Below, piece after piece: positions 1 through 6,562 of a DNA stretch of 9,896 nt. Position numbers and translations under genes: made by a program. Numbering within the stretch: position 1 is the stretch's first letter; each line of letters begins with the position of its first letter. The notes beneath the pieces were generated by a model, which saw nothing but the letters and a program-made list of their open reading frames with translations, searched no databases and was not told where the DNA came from. The DNA is from an uncultured Prevotellaceae bacterium. Its GTDB lineage: Bacteria > Bacteroidota > Bacteroidia > Bacteroidales > Bacteroidaceae. The stretch spans positions 1 through 9,896 of the forward strand of contig CABSGW010000085.1 of the NCBI GenBank assembly GCA_902477365.1. The letters are read 5' to 3'.

Positions 1-819
1 GGGGTTGGCGGATATGCCAGCGGTCCTACGCTGAGCGTGGCGGGGGCGATGGGGATTCCCACTATTTTGCAGGAACAAAATTCCTATCCGGGTGTGACAA
101 ATAAGTTGCTGGCTAAGAAGGCCAGCAAAATATGTGTCGCTTACGAAGGGTTGGAACGGTTCTTTCCGGCCGACCGCATTGTGCTGACCGGAAATCCGGT
201 GCGGCAAAGCTTGTTGGAAGCCGCTGTCAGCCGCGATGAAGCGGTTAGGGGATATGGACTGAATCCGCTTAAGCGCACGGTGCTGATAGTGGGCGGAAGC
301 TTGGGTGCACGCACGCTGAACGAAAGCGTGTTGGGAAACCTGGTGCTGATAGGCCAGTCGGGTGTACAGTTCATCTGGCAGACGGGCAGCTATTACCGGG
401 AGACTATTCAGCGCGAGTTGGAAAAACGGGGCAAACCCGACAACCTGCATGTGACGGATTTTATTGCGTCGATGGAACAGGCCTATGCAGCGGCCGACTT
501 GGTGATATCGCGTGCCGGGGCAGGCAGCATTTCCGAATTTTGCCTGTTGCGGAAGCCTGTCATCTTGGTACCCTCACCCAATGTGGCCGAGGATCATCAG
601 ACCAAAAACGCGATGGCGTTGGTGCAAAAAGAGGCGGCTTTGTTTGTGTCGGATGCCGATGCGCCCCGCTTGCTGATACCCCGTGCCATTAACACGGTGC
701 AGCAGCCGGAGCAACTGGCGGCTTTGAGTGAAAACATCGGTAAGCTGGCTTATAAGCATTCGGCTGAACAGATAGCGGAAGAGGTGTGTAAGTTGGCTAT
801 GGCTTATCGTGATCGTTAA
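1..819 (+). CDS. murG: MurG, UDP-GlcNAc:lipid I GlcNAc transferase (5' truncated)
   Basis: This is the C-terminal 272 residues of MurG, the peripheral membrane GT28-family enzyme that adds GlcNAc to lipid I to make lipid II on the inner face of the cytoplasmic membrane. The frame is open from base 1, so the true start lies upstream and roughly 90-100 N-terminal residues are missing; the GTG at position 37 is internal. The fragment opens with the glycine-rich loop GVGGYASGP, followed by QEQNSYPGVTNK. It then has the second Rossmann-domain loop GGSLGA (fragment residues 98-103), the donor-binding segment SRAGAGSISE (170-179) and PNVAEDHQTKNA (193-204), all hallmarks of MurG. It ends with TAA 15 nt before murC, which fits co-transcription within the dcw cluster. 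The family assignment is near certain. No internal frameshift is seen. Confidence 0.97.
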   Translation, partial: GVGGYASGPTLSVAGAMGIPTILQEQNSYPGVTNKLLAKKASKICVAYEGLERFFPADRIVLTGNPVRQSLLEAAVSRDEAVRGYGLNPLKRTVLIVGGSLGARTLNESVLGNLVLIGQSGVQFIWQTGSYYRETIQRELEKRGKPDNLHVTDFIASMEQAYAAADLVISRAGAGSISEFCLLRKPVILVPSPNVAEDHQTKNAMALVQKEAALFVSDADAPRLLIPRAINTVQQPEQLAALSENIGKLAYKHSAEQIAEEVCKLAMAYRDR

Positions 820-834
820 AACAACGTTGAAGTT

Positions 835-2217
835 ATGGAACTGAAAGATATAAAGGCGGTTTATTTTGTTGGCATCGGTGGCATCGGTATGAGTGCCATT
901 GCACGGTATTTTCTCTCGAAGGGAATAGTTGTGGGCGGTTATGACCGCACGCCGAGCGAACTGACCGAAAAACTTTGTACGGAAGGGGCGGCCATCCATT
1001 ATGAGGAAAATGTGGACGCCATTCCCGAGGCGTGCAAAGATGTGGCACATACGTTGGTGGTATACACACCGGCTATTCCTGCGGGGCATAAAGAGTTGGC
1101 CTATTTCAGGGATAACGGTTTCGACATACAGAAGCGTGCGCAGGTGTTGGGTACGCTGACACGTGCCTACAAGGCTTTGTGTGTGGCCGGCACGCATGGA
1201 AAAACATCCACATCGACCATGGCGGCTCACCTGCTGCACCAGAGCGGGGTGGAATGTAACGCTTTCTTGGGTGGCATCTCGAAAAACTATGGAACAAATT
1301 ATCTGCTTTCGGACACGAGTGAATACGTGGTGATTGAGGCGGACGAGTTTGACCGCTCGTTTCATTGGCTGACTCCCTATGCGTCGGTCATTACGTCAAC
1401 CGATCCGGATCACCTGGATATTTATGGCACAAAAGAAGCCTATCTGGAGAGTTTCCGCAAGTATAGCTCGCTGATACGTCCGGACGGCGTGTTGGTGATA
1501 CATCGGGGGTTGGAGATGAAACCCGACTTGCAGGCAGGTGTACGTTGTTACGAGTACAGCCGCGACGAAGGCGACTTTCATGCGGAGAATATCCGCATAG
1601 GCGGTGGCGAGATAGTGTTCGATTATATTTCTCCCCTCGGCAATATTGCCCATGTAAAGTTGGGTGTTCCCGTCAGTGTGAACATTGAAAATGGGGTGGC
1701 TGCCATGGCACTGGCCCAGTTGGCCGGGGTGAGCGACGAGGAGATACGTCGGGGTATGGAGAGTTTTGCCGGGGTAGACCGCCGGTTCGACTTTAAAATA
1801 AAGACAGACCGTTGTGTGTTCCTGAGCGACTATGCACATCATCCGGCCGAGATCCGGCAAAGTGTATTGTCCATTCGGGAGGTGTTTGACAATCGGCGTG
1901 TGACGGCTATTTTCCAGCCACATCTCTATACTCGTACACGCGACTTTTATCGCGAGTTTGCCGACAGTTTGTCGCTGCTTGACGAGGTGATCTTGACAGA
2001 TATCTATCCGGCTCGCGAAGAGCCCATCGAGGGCGTGACCAGCGAACTGATCTATAATTGTCTGCGGCCCGATATGCAGAAGTGCCTGTGTCGGAAAGAA
2101 GAGGTGCTCGACCTGGTGCGTGAGAAGGACTTTGACGTGCTTGTCGTGCTGGGGGCCGGCGATTTGGACAGCTATGTTCCCCGGATTACTGAAATATTAC
2201 AGACGAAACAGTCTTGA
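835..2217 (+). CDS. murC: MurC, UDP-N-acetylmuramate--L-alanine ligase
   Basis: This is the cytoplasmic ATP-dependent ligase that adds L-Ala to UDP-MurNAc, the first step of stem-peptide synthesis. At 460 residues it has normal family length and the three Mur-ligase domains. The N-terminal UDP-binding Rossmann fold carries VGIGGIGMSAIA (residues 12-23). The central ATPase domain carries the P-loop GTHGKTSTS (119-127), EADEFDRSF (168-176) and the STDPDHLDIYG segment (188-198). The C-terminal domain carries DYAHHP (332-337), QPHLYTRTR (361-369) and GAGD (440-443). The ATG at 835 places the glycine loop at the normal distance from the N-terminus. No strong Shine-Dalgarno sequence precedes it, as is usual in Bacteroidetes. 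ftsQ starts 17 nt after the stop; many other phyla have ddl and/or murB in this place. Confidence 0.98.
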   Translation: MELKDIKAVYFVGIGGIGMSAIARYFLSKGIVVGGYDRTPSELTEKLCTEGAAIHYEENVDAIPEACKDVAHTLVVYTPAIPAGHKELAYFRDNGFDIQKRAQVLGTLTRAYKALCVAGTHGKTSTSTMAAHLLHQSGVECNAFLGGISKNYGTNYLLSDTSEYVVIEADEFDRSFHWLTPYASVITSTDPDHLDIYGTKEAYLESFRKYSSLIRPDGVLVIHRGLEMKPDLQAGVRCYEYSRDEGDFHAENIRIGGGEIVFDYISPLGNIAHVKLGVPVSVNIENGVAAMALAQLAGVSDEEIRRGMESFAGVDRRFDFKIKTDRCVFLSDYAHHPAEIRQSVLSIREVFDNRRVTAIFQPHLYTRTRDFYREFADSLSLLDEVILTDIYPAREEPIEGVTSELIYNCLRPDMQKCLCRKEEVLDLVREKDFDVLVVLGAGDLDSYVPRITEILQTKQS

Positions 2218-2234
2218 AATAGTGAGTCGCTACA

Positions 2235-2963
2235 ATGAAGAATCTGTTGAAAGTACTCCTCCTGCTTGCATTGGCCGCCTATTTGGTGATGGCCTTCACA
2301 AACCTGAACAAGCCCGACACCGATGCGGTGTGTAAACGGGTGGAGATTGTGGTAGAGGACAGTGCGCGTGCCGGATTCATTCACTCGGACGAAGTCATTC
2401 GTATCCTGCGTGCGGCCAAGCTTTATCCTCAAGGCAAGAGAATGGACTTTGTGGACAGCCGGAAAATAGAACAGGCGTTGCGCAAGAACCCTTTTATAGA
2501 AGAGGCTCTCTGTTACAAAACAGCCGCTAACGGCGTGCGCATCCAGTTGTCGCAGCGATTGCCGGTGATGCGTATTATGAGTGAGGACGGCAGCAACTAT
2601 TATATAGACAATAAAGGAAGAGTGATGCCCCAGCTGACCTATCCGGCCGATCTGGTGGTAGCCACCGGTCAGATAAGTCCCGAATATGCCCGGAAGCATT
2701 TAGTGGGAATAGGCAAGTTCTTGCAGGAAGATGCTTTTTGGAACGACCAGATCGTCCAGCTTCATGTAGACGGCCTGGGACATATAGAATTGATCCCGCG
2801 TGTAGGCGATCATCTGGTGTATATGGGGCCTCCGACAGATTTTCGGCATAAGCTGGGCCATCTGAAGGTCTTTTATGACAAGGTTCTTAATGTGGTGGGA
2901 TGGAATAAGTATTCGCTCATCAGTTTAGAGTTTAACAACCAAATTATTTGTAAGAAGAAATAA
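2235..2963 (+). CDS. ftsQ: FtsQ/DivIB-like cell division protein
   Basis: This 242-residue bitopic inner-membrane protein is expected to link the cytoplasmic ring to periplasmic septal synthesis through FtsB/FtsL partners. Residues 4-22 form one hydrophobic helix preceded by only a few residues (MKN), so the cytoplasmic part is almost absent; E. coli FtsQ has about two dozen residues there. Residues ~33-112 look like a POTRA domain: V36-V40 strand, the HSDEVIRILRA helix (50-60), the NPFIEEALCYK strand (85-95), then VRIQLSQRLPVMRI (101-114), which is the typical FtsQ R-x-P element. The beta domain follows with YYIDNKGRVMP (122-132). Position between murC and ftsA supports the call, because FtsQ sequences are too divergent for motifs alone. 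It ends TAA 10 nt before ftsA. Confidence 0.92.
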   Translation: MKNLLKVLLLLALAAYLVMAFTNLNKPDTDAVCKRVEIVVEDSARAGFIHSDEVIRILRAAKLYPQGKRMDFVDSRKIEQALRKNPFIEEALCYKTAANGVRIQLSQRLPVMRIMSEDGSNYYIDNKGRVMPQLTYPADLVVATGQISPEYARKHLVGIGKFLQEDAFWNDQIVQLHVDGLGHIELIPRVGDHLVYMGPPTDFRHKLGHLKVFYDKVLNVVGWNKYSLISLEFNNQIICKKK

Positions 2964-2973
2964 ACAATACGAT

Positions 2974-4455
2974 ATGGCAACAGAAGATTATTTCATCGTA
3001 GCAATCGAGCTGGGATCATCCAAGATAACGGGTGTAGCTGGTAAAAAATTACCTGATGGTAGCATTCAAGTGCTTGCCATGACACAAGAAGATTCTACCT
3101 CTTTTATACGTAAGGGGATTATCTATAACATTGATAAAACGGCGCAGAGCCTTACTTCGATTGTGAAGAAACTCCAACATACGCTGAAGAAATCCATCGG
3201 ACGGGTCTATGTGGGTATTGGCGGACAGGGACTGCATACGGTGAAGAACTCGGTGCTTCGTCAGTTGGAGTCGGAGACCGTCATATCCCAGGAACTGGTT
3301 GACTCTATTTTGGACAGTAACTTGAATACATCAATTTCAGATCGTATTATATTGGATGTTGTGCCGCAAGAATATAAAATAGGTACGCAATACCAGTTGG
3401 ACCCCGTCGGTGTGTTGAGCGACCATGTGGAAGGTCGTTTCCTGAATGTTATCGCGCGGTCGGCCATCCACAATAATCTGTCCAAATGCTTTGCACAGGC
3501 AGGTATTCATGTCGCAGAATATATACTGTCTCCACAAGTGTTGGCCGAGAGTGTCTTGACCGATGCCGAGAAACGTTCCGGATGTGCATTGGTTGATATA
3601 GGCGCCGACACGACAACCGTTGCGGTCTATAAGAATAATTTGTTGCGGCATTTGGCTGTTATTCCTCTGGGGTCGGCCAATGTGACAAAGGATATTATGA
3701 GTCTGCAAATAGAAGAAGACGAGGCTGAAGAACTGAAACTGAAATACGGATCGGCCTATACGGAGATGACCGAGGCCGAGGAAGCGAAAAATTACGCGCT
3801 GAAGGACGGACGAACCTTGACACATAAAGATTTGTGCGATATCATCGAGGCGCGTGTGGAAGAGATTCTGGTGAATGTGTCCGACCAGATACGTCGTTCG
3901 GGCTTTGGCAAAGAGACATTGTTGGCCGGAATGGTGCTTACGGGAGGAGGCTCTAACATGAAAGGGCTGGAGCATGCCGTAACTACTTATACAGGATTCG
4001 ATAAGTTGAAAGTGGTGAAGAATGTACTCTTCTCGGTAAGGGCTTCATCTCCTGATGTTACGGCAAAGGACGGTCGTCGTAATACCATATTGGGATTATT
4101 GGCGCGCGGAACGGTGAACTGTTGCGATGGCGAGATAAAACCTATCGCACCTACCTTGTTTGAGGATGAGGAAGAAGTGGATGGGCCGGGTCACCAGGCT
4201 GCTTCGGGCATGACAAAAGTGGATGAGTTGACCCAACGTCAGCGCGAACTGAAAGAAGCGGAAGAAAGAGCCAAGCAGGAAGAGGCCGAACGTAAGGCGA
4301 GGGAAGAAGAGGAGAAACGCGCTGCCGAGGAGCGTGAACGCCGTAAGGAGGAGAAGCGCCGTAAGCACGAAGAGTGGAAGAAGAACAATATATTTACCCG
4401 TTTCGGACGCAATGTGAAGAAATGGAGTGATAAGATTGTAGGCGAAGATGAATAA
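2974..4455 (+). CDS. ftsA: FtsA, actin-like divisome membrane tether
   Basis: FtsA is an actin/Hsp70-superfamily ATPase that recruits FtsZ to the inner membrane and signals to the septal synthesis machinery. The nucleotide site is complete: phosphate-1 motif IVAIELGSSKITG (residues 8-20), phosphate-2 motif VDIGADTTTVAVY (207-219) and adenosine motif LTGGGSNMKGLE (322-333). The FtsA-specific 1C (SHS2) domain lies between the first two motifs. The protein is 493 residues, longer than E. coli FtsA (about 420). The extra length is a strongly charged Glu/Lys/Arg stretch, residues ~416-470, predicted as a helix or coiled coil. It separates the actin domain from a terminal amphipathic segment beginning IFTRFGRNVKKW (473-484), the expected membrane-binding helix. 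ftsZ follows after 29 nt. The ATG at 2974 has no clear Shine-Dalgarno sequence. Confidence 0.97.
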   Translation: MATEDYFIVAIELGSSKITGVAGKKLPDGSIQVLAMTQEDSTSFIRKGIIYNIDKTAQSLTSIVKKLQHTLKKSIGRVYVGIGGQGLHTVKNSVLRQLESETVISQELVDSILDSNLNTSISDRIILDVVPQEYKIGTQYQLDPVGVLSDHVEGRFLNVIARSAIHNNLSKCFAQAGIHVAEYILSPQVLAESVLTDAEKRSGCALVDIGADTTTVAVYKNNLLRHLAVIPLGSANVTKDIMSLQIEEDEAEELKLKYGSAYTEMTEAEEAKNYALKDGRTLTHKDLCDIIEARVEEILVNVSDQIRRSGFGKETLLAGMVLTGGGSNMKGLEHAVTTYTGFDKLKVVKNVLFSVRASSPDVTAKDGRRNTILGLLARGTVNCCDGEIKPIAPTLFEDEEEVDGPGHQAASGMTKVDELTQRQRELKEAEERAKQEEAERKAREEEEKRAAEERERRKEEKRRKHEEWKKNNIFTRFGRNVKKWSDKIVGEDE

Positions 4456-4484
4456 ATAGAACGATACTAAAACAAAGCAAGATT

Positions 4485-5798
4485 ATGTCAGATAATGAAA
4501 TAATGGATTTCAACTTTCCAACTAATACGCCGAGTATCATTAAGGTAATAGGTGTCGGTGGCGGTGGCGGTAATGCCGTGAACCACATGTATCGCGAGGG
4601 TATTCATGATGTGACTTTCGTACTTTGCAACACCGACAATCAGGCTTTGAGCGACTCGCCGGTACCTGTACGTCTGCAACTGGGCAAGGAAGGCTTGGGC
4701 GCGGGTAACCGTCCGGCCCGGGCTCGCGAGGCTGCCGAGGAAAGTATAGACGATATCCGTAACATGCTCAATGACGGCACCAAGATGGTGTTTATTACAG
4801 CTGGAATGGGCGGCGGAACAGGAACGGGTGCGGCACCGGTGATAGCGCGTGAGGCTAAGGCTATGGGCATTTTGACGGTCGGTATTGTTACGATTCCGTT
4901 TCGCTTTGAAGGAAACAAGAAGATAGATCAGGCGCTTGACGGTGTGGAGGAAATTTCCAAGCATGTAGACGCTTTGCTGGTTATAAACAATGAGCGTTTG
5001 CGGGAGATTTATCCGGATCTGAATATCCTTGACGCATTTGGCAAGGCCGATGATACCCTGAGTATCGCAGCGAAGAGTATTGCCGAGATTATCACAATCC
5101 ACGGATTGGTAAACCTTGACTTTAACGATGTGCGTACCGTGCTTAAGGACGGAGGTGTAGCCATTATGAGTACCGGATATGGAGAAGGTGAGAATCGTGT
5201 AAGCCAAGCTATCGAAGGGGCTTTGCATTCACCGCTGCTTAATAATAATGACATCTTTAATTCTAAAAAGGTATTGCTGAGTATCACTTTCTGCGCAGAG
5301 AAGGAAGGAGATACCCTGATGATGGACGAGATGAACGAAGTGCATGAGTTCATGACAAAGTTCGGGCACGACGTGGAAACGAAGTTCGGATTGGCTACCG
5401 ATCCTACTTTGGGCAAGCGGGTTAAGGTGACTGTGCTGGCAACCGGTTTCGGTTTAGAGAATGTACCTTGTATGGACGAGCGTATGCAGAAACATTCGCA
5501 GGAAGAGGCTGAACGCTTGGCTTCATTGGAAGAGGAGGAAGAAAAGAAGACTGAACGCCGCCATAAGTTTTATAAAGGGGATGAAAAGGCCAAATTCACG
5601 AAACGCCGTCATCACGTTTACCACTTTAGTGAGGAAGATTTGGATAACGACGATATTATTTCAATGGTTGAGACTACTCCTACATTTAAAAGAAGTAAGG
5701 AAGTGTTGTTGAGTATCCGCACGAAAGCTTCTGACGGGGATGATTCTTTCTTGGGTGGTGGTGACGAGGACGCCGCTCCTACATCTATTTTATTCTAG
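4485..5798 (+). CDS. ftsZ: FtsZ, tubulin-like cell division GTPase
   Basis: FtsZ polymerises with GTP into the Z-ring at midcell. The 437-residue protein shows the nucleotide-binding loop VIGVGGGGGNAVNHM (residues 21-35), the CNTDNQAL loop (48-55), the tubulin signature AGMGGGTGTGAAP (106-118) and VTIPFRFEGNKK (135-146). The T7 synergy loop NLDFND (210-215) has both acidic residues that complete the GTPase site of the neighbouring subunit. The globular core ends near residue 325. A charged linker (~331-395) contains acidic and basic blocks. The usual C-terminal tail peptide may be the TPTFKRSK stretch (398-405), which is followed by 32 more residues ending in PTSILF. ATG 4485 puts the core at the normal distance from the N-terminus. 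The leader is A-rich without a clear ribosome site. Confidence 0.98.
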   Translation: MSDNEIMDFNFPTNTPSIIKVIGVGGGGGNAVNHMYREGIHDVTFVLCNTDNQALSDSPVPVRLQLGKEGLGAGNRPARAREAAEESIDDIRNMLNDGTKMVFITAGMGGGTGTGAAPVIAREAKAMGILTVGIVTIPFRFEGNKKIDQALDGVEEISKHVDALLVINNERLREIYPDLNILDAFGKADDTLSIAAKSIAEIITIHGLVNLDFNDVRTVLKDGGVAIMSTGYGEGENRVSQAIEGALHSPLLNNNDIFNSKKVLLSITFCAEKEGDTLMMDEMNEVHEFMTKFGHDVETKFGLATDPTLGKRVKVTVLATGFGLENVPCMDERMQKHSQEEAERLASLEEEEEKKTERRHKFYKGDEKAKFTKRRHHVYHFSEEDLDNDDIISMVETTPTFKRSKEVLLSIRTKASDGDDSFLGGGDEDAAPTSILF

Positions 5799-5823
5799 GT
5801 ATTAATAGTTAAAAATTTATGAT

Positions 5824-6273
5824 ATGACGCTTTTTGATCAGATAAGTAAGGATATTATTGCTGCAATGAAGGCCAAGGATAAAGTGCGCCTTGAGGCATT
5901 GCGCAATGCTAAGAAGTTATTGTTGGAAGCGAAGACCGCTCCGGGTGCCGGTGACGAGGTGAGCGATGATGTCGCCTTGAAGATCCTGGCTAAGTTGGTG
6001 AAGCAAGGAAAAGATACGGCTGCGCTTTATACAGAGCAGGGACGCCCTGATCTGGCGCAAGAGGAGTCGGCTCAGGTTGCCGTATTCGAAGAGTATCTGC
6101 CCAAGCAGCTTACAGCCGAAGAGCTGGAGACTGCGTTGAAAGCAATTATCGCTCAAGTGGGGGCTTCCGGTCCTCAGGATATGGGTAAGGTGATGGGGGT
6201 AGCCACCAAACAATTGGCCGGTAAGGCCGAGGGACGCGCTATTTCTGCTCTTGTCAAGCAATTACTGGGGTAA
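5824..6273 (+). CDS. YqeY/GatB-like domain protein
   Basis: This 149-residue protein belongs to the YqeY family, which resembles the C-terminal helical domain of the amidotransferase subunit GatB and so may bind tRNA; its cellular role is not firmly known. The family pattern is clear from start to end: MTLFDQISKDIIAAMKAKDK, an LEALRNAKKLLLEAK helix (residues 23-37), VFEEYLPKQLTAEELE (87-102) and GPQDMGKVMG (116-125). It ends in the QLAGKAEGRAISALVKQLL helix (130-148). The length is normal for the family. It starts 25 nt after ftsZ and is the last + strand gene before a strong hairpin, so it is probably read from the dcw operon transcript. A two-codon reading frame (ATG ATA TGA, 5819-5827) overlaps its start codon. 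Confidence 0.93.
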   Translation: MTLFDQISKDIIAAMKAKDKVRLEALRNAKKLLLEAKTAPGAGDEVSDDVALKILAKLVKQGKDTAALYTEQGRPDLAQEESAQVAVFEEYLPKQLTAEELETALKAIIAQVGASGPQDMGKVMGVATKQLAGKAEGRAISALVKQLLG

Positions 6274-6295
6274 AGCCCACCGTCTCATAAGAATA

Positions 6296-6350
6296 GATAC
6301 GTTCCCTCTCTTTTTCTGCCGATAAGGCTGGAAAGGAGAGGGAACGTATC
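6296..6350 (+). terminator. Long hairpin after the dcw operon, probable transcript end
   Basis: Arms 6296-6310 and 6336-6350 are perfect 15-bp inverted repeats (GATACGTTCCCTCTC / GAGAGGGAACGTATC). The pairing continues inward through two G-U wobbles and one T-T mismatch to 6320/6326, giving a stem of about 25 bp closed by a 5-nt GATAA loop. It starts 22 nt after the YqeY stop codon. A terminator or 3'-end stabilising role is inferred from that position. The sequence after the stem (GTTAGATGCCGG) has no U-tract, so it is not a textbook intrinsic terminator in either direction. Confidence 0.6.
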
Positions 6351-6460
6351 GTTAGATGCCGGTTGTATGAGGTGCTTGTTAAGAGTATACTGCTTGCCGG
6401 AAAAGAAGGAAAGTATTGGTGGGCTTATGAGGGGAAAGCCTGATGATTACACACCATTCA

Positions 6461-6491
6461 TTGGGCGGAATGAAATAAATTTGTACATTTG
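6461..6491 (+). promoter_or_regulatory. Predicted Bacteroidetes-type promoter for the GH3 gene
   Basis: TACATTTG (6484-6491) matches the Bacteroidetes -7 consensus TAnnTTTG exactly. A partial -33 element, TTGG (6461-6464, consensus TTTG), lies 19 nt upstream, within the usual 19-21 nt spacing. A second exact -7 match, TAAATTTG (6476-6483), abuts it directly but has no -33 match at the right distance. Transcription starting near 6495 would give a leader of about 65-70 nt before the ATG at 6563. Confidence 0.55.
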
Positions 6492-6562
6492 TTGACAGCT
6501 GTTTTCTTAGTAATCAGCGTATATAATGATGATATAGCTTAAACCAAACAAGGATAAAAGGA

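Noticed and set aside
574..1365. Long antisense open frame over the murG/murC junction
   Set aside because: It is opposite two clearly conserved genes and its translation shows no domain; it is a shadow of their codon pattern.
4488..5228. 246-codon antisense frame inside ftsZ
   Set aside because: It lies wholly opposite the conserved FtsZ GTPase core, and its composition (His/Thr/Tyr-rich) is typical of reverse-complement translation.
6427..6495. 22-codon reading frame in the intergenic region (starts MRGKPDDYTPF)
   Set aside because: It runs through the predicted promoter boxes, has no supported ribosome site and resembles no known peptide.
6492..6527. TTGACA (6492-6497) and TATAAT (6522-6527), perfect sigma-70 hexamers
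   Set aside because: The spacing is 24 nt, far from 17, and the Bacteroidetes primary sigma factor does not use these hexamers. The TAnnTTTG box just upstream explains the region better.
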